Source of the DNA: Tannerella sp.
Lineage (GTDB): Bacteria > Bacteroidota > Bacteroidia > Bacteroidales > Tannerellaceae
Assembly (NCBI GenBank): GCA_031283785.1
Contig: JAITBC010000282.1
Span: 1 to 43,815 of the forward strand
Length of the DNA stretch: 43,815 nt
Direction: 5' to 3'
Both the position numbers and the translations under genes were made by a program. Shown here in pieces: positions 36,395 to 43,190 of this stretch. The notes beneath the pieces were generated by a model. It was not told the DNA's origin, made no database searches, and worked only from the letters and a program-made list of their open reading frames with translations. Each line of letters opens with the position of its first letter. The first letter of the stretch is position 1.

Positions 36395-36559
36395 GGAAAG
36401 TTTTTTCGTTTACCTTAAATCCGCACACAAGAGTTATCAAAAAAAACAGAACGCTGATATAAATAAGTTACCCGACGTTCGTCCTGTGCAAGATTTTACC
36501 TGTTTTTGCGATAATAAAAAAACATACTTGCACATGGGTAAAATAACTCAAAACTCTCG

Positions 36560-37180
36560 CCTCACTGAGAGTGAAGGCAGGAACGGGACGGTCTTGCCGT
36601 CGAACGTCCTGTCGGTTTTCGGGAGTGTGTACGACAACATCGTATGGAAGCGCTTAAGTCACTGTGCGAAAATCTCCAGGCCGCGCGAACGACCGGTATC
36701 GGTACAGTAACCGCTGTGATGGTACATATAGCATTCCATGTTCAGGATATGGACGATGTTACGCATCTGCCTGAAGTAAACTTCGGCAGAGAGCGTCAGG
36801 TTCGGGAAGGGGCGGTTTTCCCAGCCTGCCGAAATCTGGTTGGTCACAGGTGTAGCCGGTCTTCTCGGAAAGGCATCCAGTAGTCGGAACTTTCGATGTG
36901 CGCCATGTCGTTGATCGAATGTACAGGTTGTCGCCATTCGACGATTCGCGGGTCAGCAACTCGGGGCGGTAATGCTGATATGAGACGTCAAAGCCTGCGA
37001 AGACCGTATTGGCATTGCCCGTTTTACGTTCAAAAGACGTCCGCCGGCCCATTTCCTGCATACGCATCGCCTTCCGTTGCGAGAAGCGGTAACCGGCAAA
37101 CTTGATATTGTAGGAATCGCAGTTATACTATCCTCTGTTATAATATGAGAAATCGTTCGCAGGATATGATTCGGCAGAGG
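36560..37180 (-). pseudogene. Remnant of a TonB-dependent receptor C-terminal barrel
   Basis: Pieces in shifting minus-strand frames read NDFSYYNRG, then DSYNIKFAGYRFSQRKAMRM, DMAHIESSDYWMPFREDRLH, NQISAGWENRPFPNLTLSAE with VYFRQMRNIV, GRSRGLEIFAQ and LSYTLPKTDRTFDG. In order these match the C-terminal strands of an outer-membrane TonB-dependent receptor. A TAG after YYNRG, a frameshift near 36860 after DRLHL, and a TGA after EIFAQ break it. The N-terminal plug and most of the barrel are gone. It is a fragment of a lost nutrient-uptake gene, lying between cls and the CRISPR locus. The rest of 36357-37205 has no supported gene. Confidence 0.78.
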
Positions 37181-37205
37181 AAGATTAACCATAACACGGC
37201 ACACT

Positions 37206-37283
37206 AAAAAAGCGAGGTTTAACACCCCGCCTTACATGTCTTCACAACGGAATAATCCTTATTGTGATTTGCTTCAGAATTTA
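37206..37283 (-). ncRNA. tracrRNA of the type II CRISPR locus
   Basis: Read on the minus strand, the predicted RNA begins after a consensus promoter. It contains an anti-repeat (CTGAAGCAAATCACAATAA, ending about 37259), whose complement TTGTGATTTGCTT resembles the 5' half of Bacteroidetes type II-C CRISPR repeats (from memory, GTTGTGATTTGCTTT-). Next come the nexus hairpin GGATTATTCC (37258-37249) and a 3' terminator: 7-bp stem 37230-37224 with 37218-37212, then six Us. The length of about 78 bases is short but complete. It would pair with pre-crRNA and load Cas9. It is divergent from cas9. The array is outside the window, so pairing is not shown. Confidence 0.78.
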
Positions 37284-37288
37284 TACGG

Positions 37289-37319
37289 CAAAGGTAGATA
37301 TATTTTTTTATATTGCAAG
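37289..37319 (-). promoter_or_regulatory. Promoter of the tracrRNA
   Basis: Minus-strand CTTG (37319-37316) and TACCTTTG (37296-37289) are 19 bases apart, a clean Bacteroidetes promoter. Transcription should begin near 37283, just before the anti-repeat. Confidence 0.7.
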
Positions 37320-37328
37320 TGTTTTTTT

Positions 37329-37336
37329 TAACTTTG
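37329..37336 (+). promoter_or_regulatory. -7 box of cas9
   Basis: TAACTTTG lies 19 bases before the cas9 ATG. A run of Ts (37303-37309) takes the place of the -33 element. This promoter sits back-to-back with the tracrRNA promoter, so the two could interfere or be co-regulated. Confidence 0.55.
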
Positions 37337-37355
37337 CCGAGAAAAATACAACAAA

Positions 37356-40300
37356 ATGAAAATAGTATTGGGTTTGGATATAGGCACAAACAGCATTGGC
37401 TGGGTGCTGGTCAACAAAGATGAAGAAGATAAACTGCTGCGAATAGAAGCTGCGGGAAGCCGCATTATTCCCATGAGTCAGGATATTTTGGGAAAGTTCG
37501 ACGAAGGAAATTCGGATTCCCAGACTGCTGACAGAACGAAATTTCGCGGAACACGAAGATTGCGCGAACGGCATTTGCTCCGGCGCGAACGGTTGCACCG
37601 CGTGTTGCACGTGCTGGGATTTCTCCCTGAGCACTACGAACAGTACATCGATTTTGAGAAACGCCGGGGCAAATTTGTGCAGGATACCGAACCTAAATTG
37701 CCATGGAAAAAGAACCCGGACGGCGAGATGACGTTTTTGTTTCAGGAATCTTTCAACGAAATGATGGCAGATTTTGCTCAAACCCAACCGCAACTGTTGA
37801 CCGATAATAAAAAAATTCCCTACGACTGGACGATTTATTATTTACGGAAAAAAGCCTTACAACAAAAAATAGCAAAAGAAGAACTGGCATGGATTCTTTT
37901 AAATTTTAATCAGAAACGCGGATATTATCAGTTACGTGGCGAGGAGGAAGAAGAAAATCCCAACAAATTACAGGAATATCACTCGTTGAGAATCGTCGAC
38001 GTTGTTGCAGACGAAAAGCCCAACAGCAAAGGAGAAACCTGGTATTCACTGCATCTGGAAAACGGGTGGATTTATCGCCGTTCCGGCAGGATTCCTTTGT
38101 ACGAATGGAAAGATAAAGTTCGGAATTTCATCGTTACTACCGAGTTGAACGACGACGGCACTGTAAAAACCGATAAGGAAGGCTATGAAAGACGATCGTT
38201 TCGCGCTCCCGGTGAAGATGACTGGACTTTGTTGAAAAAGAAGACCGAGGCGGATATTGAACGATCCGACAAAACTGTCGGAACATATATTTATGAAACT
38301 TTGCGTCAAAACCCAAGTCGGAAAATTCGCGGGAAACTGGTACGCACGATTGAACGCAAATTTTATAAGGACGAACTGAGGAAAATCCTTGAAAAGCAGG
38401 TAGAATTGCAGCCTGATTTGTTCGGCGAGGAATTATACGGCGATTGTGTCAGGGAGTTGTATAAAAATAATGAAGCGCATCAGCTTGTTTTGAGCAAAAG
38501 GGATTTCGTTCATTTATTCGTAGAAGATATTATTTTCTATCAGCGCCCGCTGCGAAGCCGGAAATCGGCTATTGGAAACTGTACGCTGGAATTTAGGAAA
38601 TATAACGACAGGGAAGGCAATGAAATAACGGAATATCTGAAGGCTACGCCCAAGTCGAATCCGCTGTATCAGGAATTTCGTTTGTGGCAATGGTTATTCA
38701 ACCTGAGAATTTATAGAAAAGACGATGATACGGATGTTACGGCTCAATTTCTGAACAGCAGGGAAGATCAGGAAAAACTGTTCGAGTTTTTGATGCAAAA
38801 GAAGGAGGTGAATCACAGGGATGTCCTTCAGTATTTCTTTACTTTACAAGGCCTGAAAGGGAAAACCTTAAATAATGAAATTGCAAAATACCGTTGGAAT
38901 TATGTGTTTGATGATTCTAAGGAAAAAGAAGATGAAAAATCGAAAAAATATCCCTGTAACGAAACCGGTTATGAAATCGGAAGAAGGCTGGGAAAGGTAG
39001 AAAATGTTCCCGCCGGTTTCCTGACGCCCGGAAGAGAGCAAAGTTTGTGGCATATTATCTATTCCGTGACCGATAAAACCGAGTTTGAAAAGGCATTAAA
39101 ATCTTTTGCGAATAAACAGGAATTGGACGAGAAGTCTTTTGTGGAGAATTTCAAGAAATTCCCGCCGTTCAAGAGCGAGTACAGTTCGTTTTCGGAGAAA
39201 GCCGTTAAAAAGTTGTTGCCTTTGATGCGCCTGGGGAAATATTGGAATTGGGACGCCATAGACACGAAGACGAAAGACAGGATATCCAAAATCCTTAGCG
39301 ACGAATATGATGAAAAAATCAAAAACCGCGTACGCGAAAAAGCCATTCATTTGACAGGCAAAAAAGACTTCCATGGTTTGCAGCTGTGGCTTGCCCAGTA
39401 TATTGTATATGACCGCCACTCCGAAGCCGGTACGGCGGACAAATGGAATACGGTTGACGGACTGGAACGATATCTGGAAGATTTCAAGCAACATTCATTA
39501 CGCAATCCGGTTGTCGAGCAGGTAGTTCTGGAAACGCTTCGTGTCGTCAGAGATATTTGGCGGCAATACGGGAACGGTGCGAAAGATTTTTTCAGCGAAA
39601 TCCATGTCGAACTGGGGCGTGAGATGAAAAATAATGCAGAAGAAAGAAGAAAAATAACGAACCGGGTATTGGAAAATGAAAATACAAATCTTCGCATAAA
39701 GGCGTTGCTTGCGGAGTTGCACGACGCCGGCATGGGAAATGTCCGCCCTTATTCGCCTACGCAGCAGGAAATCCTGAAAATTTATGAAGACGGCATCATC
39801 CATTCGGGAATGGAAATCCCTGATGATATTCTAAAAATCAGCAAAACGGCGCAACCGTCAACGTCTGACCTGCAACGCTATAAACTTTGGCTGGAACAGA
39901 AATACCGCTCGCCGTATACAGGAGCAATTATTACATTGAGCAAATTGTTCACTCCCGCATATGAGACAGAACATATTATCCCGCAAAGCCGTTATTTCGA
40001 CGACAGCTTTAGCAATAAGGTTATTTGCGAGTCGGCCGTAAATAAATTAAAAGACAGACAGTTAGGATTTGAATTTATTAAACATCATCATGGAGAAACG
40101 GTAGAAACAGGATTTGGCGATAAGGTAAGGATATTTAATGAAGAAGAATATCAGTCTTTTGTAAAAAAACACTACGCAAAAGATCGTTCCAAGCAGACTA
40201 AACTTTTACTGGAAGAAATACCCGATAAGATGATTGAACGGCAGATGAACGATACGCGCTATATCAGTAAGTTTATTTCTTCCGTTTTGTCGAATATTGT

Positions 40301-41876
40301 TCGTGAAGAGACGAATGATGATAGCGTTAATTCCAAAAATCTCCTGCTCGTAAATGGGAAGATTACTGCTGCTTTAAAGCAGGAATGGGGTTTGAACGAT
40401 GTGTGGAACGATTTGATTATGCCACGTTTTGAACGAATGAATCAATTGACAGGCAGTTCTGCTTTCACAGCTTGGAACGAGCAATATCAGAAATTTCTAC
40501 CAACCGTGCCGTTGGAGTTGTCAAAAGGATTTCAAAAGAAAAGGATCGACCATCGACACCACGCCTTGGATGCATTGATAATTGCTTGTACAACACGCAA
40601 GCATGTCCAGTATTTGAGTAACGAACATTCGCAATCAAAAAATGACGACGTTCGCTACGGGTTAAGACAAAATTTATGTGACAAAATCAAAGCAGACAAA
40701 AATGGCAATTACAGATGGCAGTTTCGCAAACCTTGTGATACCTTTACACAGGATGTACGGACTATACTGGAAAATATCATTATCAGTTTCAAACAGAATC
40801 TGCGAGTAATCAATAAATCGACCAACAAATACCAGGTTTACGAAAATGGGAAGAAAATCCTAAAATCGCAGGAAAAAGGTGATAACTGGGCTATTCGTAA
40901 ACCGTTGCATAAAGATACCGTTTTTGCAAAAGTTGCGCTGCGAAAAGTAAAAACAGTTCGCTTAAGTGAAGCCTTGAAAGATTGGCAATCTATCGTTGAT
41001 ACGAAATTAGAGCAAAAGATTAAAACCATTATTGCCGGATACGGCGGTAACGCCGATTTGGAAAAACTCACCAAATATTTCAAGGGAAGAAAATATAAGT
41101 TTGACGGTGTTGATATTTCAAAAGTGCAGATTTACTATTTTGAAACCGAAAATGCCGCAACACGCAAATCATTGGATACATCTTTTACGGAGAAAGTTGT
41201 CAAAGAATCGGTTACTGATACAGGCATCCAAAAAATCCTTTTGAATCATCTGCAAGCTAAAGGCAATAAATCCGAATTGGCTTTTTCGCCCGAAGGAATA
41301 GAAGAAATGAATAAAAATATCCTTTGGTTGAATGACGGAAAACAGCATCAGCCTGTTTATAAAATGCGCGTGTATGAGCCTGTCGGCAATAAATTTCCGG
41401 TAGGACATGTTGGAAATAAACAGAAAAAATATGTAGAGGCAGCCAAAGGAACTAACCTGTTTTTTGCCGTTTATGCAGACGAAGACGGCAACCGGACATT
41501 TGAAACGATACCATTAAATGTAGTAATAGAACGCTTGAAACAGGGCTTGCGGGAAGTTCCCGAATTTGACGAGAAAGGACATTCCTTGCTGTTCCATTTG
41601 TCGCCCAATGATTTGGTATACGTGCCTGCAACGGAAGATATTGAAAGTAAAGTGCCTGTTAATATGGAGAATCTTCGTCCGGATAGGGTATATAAAATGG
41701 TGTCGTCTTCAGGAAATCAATGTTTTTTTGTCCCGAATAATGTTGCAAGTCCTATTATGCAGACGAAAGAATTGGGTGCAAATAATAAATCCGAAAAATC
41801 GTGGGATGGATTAATGATAAAACAGGTCGGAATAAAAATTAAAGTGAATAGAATGGGTATGTTGATAAGTTGTTGA
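37356..41876 (+). CDS. cas9: Type II CRISPR endonuclease Cas9
   Basis: The intact 1506-residue protein shows every Cas9 landmark: RuvC-I IVLGLDIGTNSIGWVL with D8; an Arg-rich bridge helix about 60-88 (RRLRERHLLRRERL); RuvC-II HVELGREMK with E752; an HNH domain with TEHIIPQSRYFDDSF, H873 and N896; and RuvC-III HHALDALIIA with H1069 and D1072. The residue before the HNH histidine is E872 instead of the Asp of S. pyogenes Cas9, which I recall as common in Bacteroidetes homologues. Cas9 cuts DNA guided by crRNA:tracrRNA. Size and sequence suggest the large Bacteroidetes II-C group. A tracrRNA lies upstream and another tracrRNA-like RNA downstream. An 11-bp tandem duplication sets the stop codon. 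Confidence 0.97.
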   Translation: MKIVLGLDIGTNSIGWVLVNKDEEDKLLRIEAAGSRIIPMSQDILGKFDEGNSDSQTADRTKFRGTRRLRERHLLRRERLHRVLHVLGFLPEHYEQYIDFEKRRGKFVQDTEPKLPWKKNPDGEMTFLFQESFNEMMADFAQTQPQLLTDNKKIPYDWTIYYLRKKALQQKIAKEELAWILLNFNQKRGYYQLRGEEEEENPNKLQEYHSLRIVDVVADEKPNSKGETWYSLHLENGWIYRRSGRIPLYEWKDKVRNFIVTTELNDDGTVKTDKEGYERRSFRAPGEDDWTLLKKKTEADIERSDKTVGTYIYETLRQNPSRKIRGKLVRTIERKFYKDELRKILEKQVELQPDLFGEELYGDCVRELYKNNEAHQLVLSKRDFVHLFVEDIIFYQRPLRSRKSAIGNCTLEFRKYNDREGNEITEYLKATPKSNPLYQEFRLWQWLFNLRIYRKDDDTDVTAQFLNSREDQEKLFEFLMQKKEVNHRDVLQYFFTLQGLKGKTLNNEIAKYRWNYVFDDSKEKEDEKSKKYPCNETGYEIGRRLGKVENVPAGFLTPGREQSLWHIIYSVTDKTEFEKALKSFANKQELDEKSFVENFKKFPPFKSEYSSFSEKAVKKLLPLMRLGKYWNWDAIDTKTKDRISKILSDEYDEKIKNRVREKAIHLTGKKDFHGLQLWLAQYIVYDRHSEAGTADKWNTVDGLERYLEDFKQHSLRNPVVEQVVLETLRVVRDIWRQYGNGAKDFFSEIHVELGREMKNNAEERRKITNRVLENENTNLRIKALLAELHDAGMGNVRPYSPTQQEILKIYEDGIIHSGMEIPDDILKISKTAQPSTSDLQRYKLWLEQKYRSPYTGAIITLSKLFTPAYETEHIIPQSRYFDDSFSNKVICESAVNKLKDRQLGFEFIKHHHGETVETGFGDKVRIFNEEEYQSFVKKHYAKDRSKQTKLLLEEIPDKMIERQMNDTRYISKFISSVLSNIVREETNDDSVNSKNLLLVNGKITAALKQEWGLNDVWNDLIMPRFERMNQLTGSSAFTAWNEQYQKFLPTVPLELSKGFQKKRIDHRHHALDALIIACTTRKHVQYLSNEHSQSKNDDVRYGLRQNLCDKIKADKNGNYRWQFRKPCDTFTQDVRTILENIIISFKQNLRVINKSTNKYQVYENGKKILKSQEKGDNWAIRKPLHKDTVFAKVALRKVKTVRLSEALKDWQSIVDTKLEQKIKTIIAGYGGNADLEKLTKYFKGRKYKFDGVDISKVQIYYFETENAATRKSLDTSFTEKVVKESVTDTGIQKILLNHLQAKGNKSELAFSPEGIEEMNKNILWLNDGKQHQPVYKMRVYEPVGNKFPVGHVGNKQKKYVEAAKGTNLFFAVYADEDGNRTFETIPLNVVIERLKQGLREVPEFDEKGHSLLFHLSPNDLVYVPATEDIESKVPVNMENLRPDRVYKMVSSSGNQCFFVPNNVASPIMQTKELGANNKSEKSWDGLMIKQVGIKIKVNRMGMLISC

Positions 41877-41881
41877 TAAGT
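41860..41881 (+). repeat. 11-bp tandem duplication at the cas9 stop
   Basis: TGTTGATAAGT occurs twice in direct tandem (41860-41870 and 41871-41881). The second copy brings the TGA of cas9 into frame. Confidence 0.8.
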
Positions 41882-42007
41882 ATTATTAAATGCCATAAGC
41901 ATTATGTATACTAACATGATAAGATGCTGATAATTAATATCTTCATTGCTTAACGTATATTAGTGTATAGTGATTAATTTATATCTTTATATAGTTAGTT
42001 TTAGCAT

Positions 42008-42018
42008 TTGCAAGATGT
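42008..42018 (+). other. Exact copy of the putative guide segment
   Basis: TTGCAAGATGT here is identical to 42257-42267, the bases just 5' of the repeat-like arm of the second tracr-like RNA. It is followed by AAAAATAAT, where a PAM would lie, and ends 16 bases before the -33 element of the promoter at 42035. It could be a Cas9 target site, a regulator site or chance. Confidence 0.4.
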
Positions 42019-42034
42019 AAAAATAATAAGGAAA

Positions 42035-42065
42035 ATTGTTGGAAATAGAATAATGCTTATCTTTG
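42035..42065 (+). promoter_or_regulatory. Promoter upstream of the tracr-like RNA, zinc-finger gene and cas1
   Basis: ATTG (42035-42038) and TATCTTTG (42058-42065) are 19 bases apart. Transcription would begin near 42072 and could run through the structured leader into the second tracr-like RNA and, by readthrough, the zinc-finger gene and cas1. Confidence 0.6.
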
Positions 42066-42140
42066 TTGTCGGATACCAATTCCATTGTAAAAGACGGTAG
42101 AACCCAATTTCTATGAAAAAGTAATGGATGAAATATCAAA

Positions 42141-42181
42141 GTAATCAAAAGATTACGGCTAAAGCGTCCAACCCTTTAGTC
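42141..42181 (+). other. Two adjacent hairpins in the leader
   Basis: GTAATC-AAAA-GATTAC (42141-42156) is followed directly by an 8-bp stem with one G-T pair (42157-42164 with 42174-42181, 9-base loop). No U-tract follows, so they look like leader RNA structure and not a terminator. Confidence 0.5.
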
Positions 42182-42251
42182 TCGTGTAAGAAGAACCTTA
42201 TGCGTTTGATTTTTTACATTTTGTTTAAATAACTCGACAAGTTTGTTTGGT

Positions 42252-42259
42252 TATAATTG
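42252..42259 (+). promoter_or_regulatory. Possible internal -7 box of the second tracr-like RNA
   Basis: TATAATTG differs from TAnnTTTG at one position and has no good -33 partner. If used, the RNA would start near 42266 and lack the guide-like segment. Confidence 0.25.
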
Positions 42260-42350
42260 CAAGATGTGCTGTAATTTCCTGAAGAAGAAGTTACAAAAAG
42301 GATTATTCCGTGGCTGAAGCCATAAAGCGGGGATTATTCCTCGCTTTTTT
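42257..42350 (+). ncRNA. Second tracrRNA-like RNA with single-guide architecture
   Basis: From 5' to 3' it has a guide-like segment TTGCAAGATGT (42257-42267); a repeat-like arm TGTAATTTC (42270-42278) that pairs with an anti-repeat-like arm GAAGTTACA (42287-42295) across an 8-base loop; nexus hairpin GGATTATTCC (42300-42309); hairpin TGGC-TGAA-GCCA (42311-42322); and terminator stem 42327-42333 with 42338-42344 plus six Ts. AAGGATTATTCCGT and the terminator-stem plan (GCGGGG...CCTCGC) are shared with the tracrRNA upstream of cas9. The repeat-like arm resembles the complement of that tracrRNA's anti-repeat (TGTnATTTnCT core). The fold joins repeat and anti-repeat in one RNA, as in single-guide RNAs and the S. 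pyogenes long tracrRNA. It could also be a diverged duplicate tracrRNA. Confidence 0.6.
42327..42350 (+). terminator. Intrinsic terminator of the second tracr-like RNA
   Basis: A 7-bp stem with one G-T pair, TTAT loop and six Ts. It lies 46 bases before the zinc-finger gene ATG, so any transcript of zinc-finger gene and cas1 from upstream promoters must read through it. I see no consensus promoter between 42351 and 42395. Confidence 0.75.
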
Positions 42351-42395
42351 GAAAGAGATGTTAAATATAATATAATAAATTAAAAACAAAAAACA

Positions 42396-43190
42396 ATGGA
42401 ACAAAATCCGAAATCAGAAGGCAAGTGCCTTTTCTGTGGCAAAACATTTTTAAAGGCAGGTATTATCCGTCATTTGCAAAGCCACTTGAAACAAAAAACA
42501 AAAGAAAATGCGGCGGGGCAGTCGTATCTGGTAAAAGTGGAATCCGATCCGAAATGGGGTGCTTCACCTTATTTTCTTGCGCTTTGGATAGACAGTAAAG
42601 CAACACTGAAAAATATTGACCGGTTTCTTCGGGATATCTGGCTCGAATGTTGTGGACACATGAGCGCATTTACCAATCCGAAAAACCGTCGACAGAACGA
42701 TAGTATGTGGAGTTTTTTTGATGCAGAAGAATTGTTGGCGAAAGGCAAACAGAAAGAATACGAAAAACTCATGGAAAACATAAAAGGCGAAGTGCCTATG
42801 AGCCGTAGTGTTGACAAGATTTTTCATAAAGGGTTAAAACTGGAATATGAATATGATTTCGGCAGTTCAACCGAACTTTTATTGACTATTATGGAAGAAT
42901 ATCCTGTCAAAGCCGATGGAAAAATCGTTTTACTCTCGCGTAATGAACCGCCGGAATGGTTGTGCGAAGTATGCCAAAAAGAGCCGGCTACACAGATCTG
43001 TACTGTTCATGATTGGGATGAAGACAGTCTGTTCTGCGATAAATGCGCCAAGAAACATGCAAAAGAATGTGAAGATTTCAGAGATTATGCCGCCATGCCG
43101 GTGGTTAATTCGCCGAGAATGGGTGTTTGCGCATACACAGGCGGATGTATTGATACGGAAAGAGATGGCGTTTTTGTGAAAAAGTCATGA
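42396..43190 (+). CDS. Zinc-finger/pRiA4b ORF3-like accessory protein of the CRISPR locus
   Basis: The 264-residue protein has an N-terminal C2H2 finger (C11, C14, H26, H30), a central domain resembling the plasmid pRiA4b ORF-3 family (SYLVKVESDPKW, LKNIDRFLRDIWLECCGHMS, LEYEYDFGSSTELLL, about 43-165), and a C-terminal B-box-like zinc module (C190, C193, C202, H205, C214, C217, H221, C225) before a tail with RMGVCAYTGGC. There is no signal peptide. Its TGA overlaps the cas1 ATG as ATGA, so it is translationally coupled to cas1. It occupies the cas9-cas1 gap, where typical II-C loci have no extra gene. A role in spacer acquisition or in regulating the locus is plausible but inferred; nucleic-acid or protein binding is suggested by the fingers. 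Confidence 0.8.
   Translation: MEQNPKSEGKCLFCGKTFLKAGIIRHLQSHLKQKTKENAAGQSYLVKVESDPKWGASPYFLALWIDSKATLKNIDRFLRDIWLECCGHMSAFTNPKNRRQNDSMWSFFDAEELLAKGKQKEYEKLMENIKGEVPMSRSVDKIFHKGLKLEYEYDFGSSTELLLTIMEEYPVKADGKIVLLSRNEPPEWLCEVCQKEPATQICTVHDWDEDSLFCDKCAKKHAKECEDFRDYAAMPVVNSPRMGVCAYTGGCIDTERDGVFVKKS

Larger units (their letters stand above)
41882..42247. other. Intergenic leader between cas9 and the second tracr-like RNA
   Basis: No open frame of note lies here. It holds a copy of TTGCAAGATGT (42008-42018), a consensus promoter (42035-42065) and two adjacent hairpins (42141-42156 and 42157-42181). No CRISPR repeat series is present. Confidence 0.6.

Noticed and set aside
36486..36710. Plus-strand frame before the CRISPR locus
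   Set aside because: The minus strand carries TonB receptor motifs over the same bases; the plus frame is a shadow.
37261..37300. A lone CRISPR repeat upstream of cas9
   Set aside because: TTGTGATTTGCTT looks like a repeat on the plus strand, but the minus strand continues into a nexus hairpin and terminator, so it is the tracrRNA anti-repeat.
41882..42395. A hidden CRISPR array between cas9 and the zinc-finger gene
   Set aside because: I looked for regularly spaced repeats of 30-47 bases and found none; only the 11-mer pair and single repeat-like arm are present.
42396..43190. Reading the zinc-finger gene as an anti-CRISPR or as csn2/cas4
   Set aside because: It has none of the motifs of Csn2 or Cas4, and operon coupling with cas1 argues against an anti-CRISPR.
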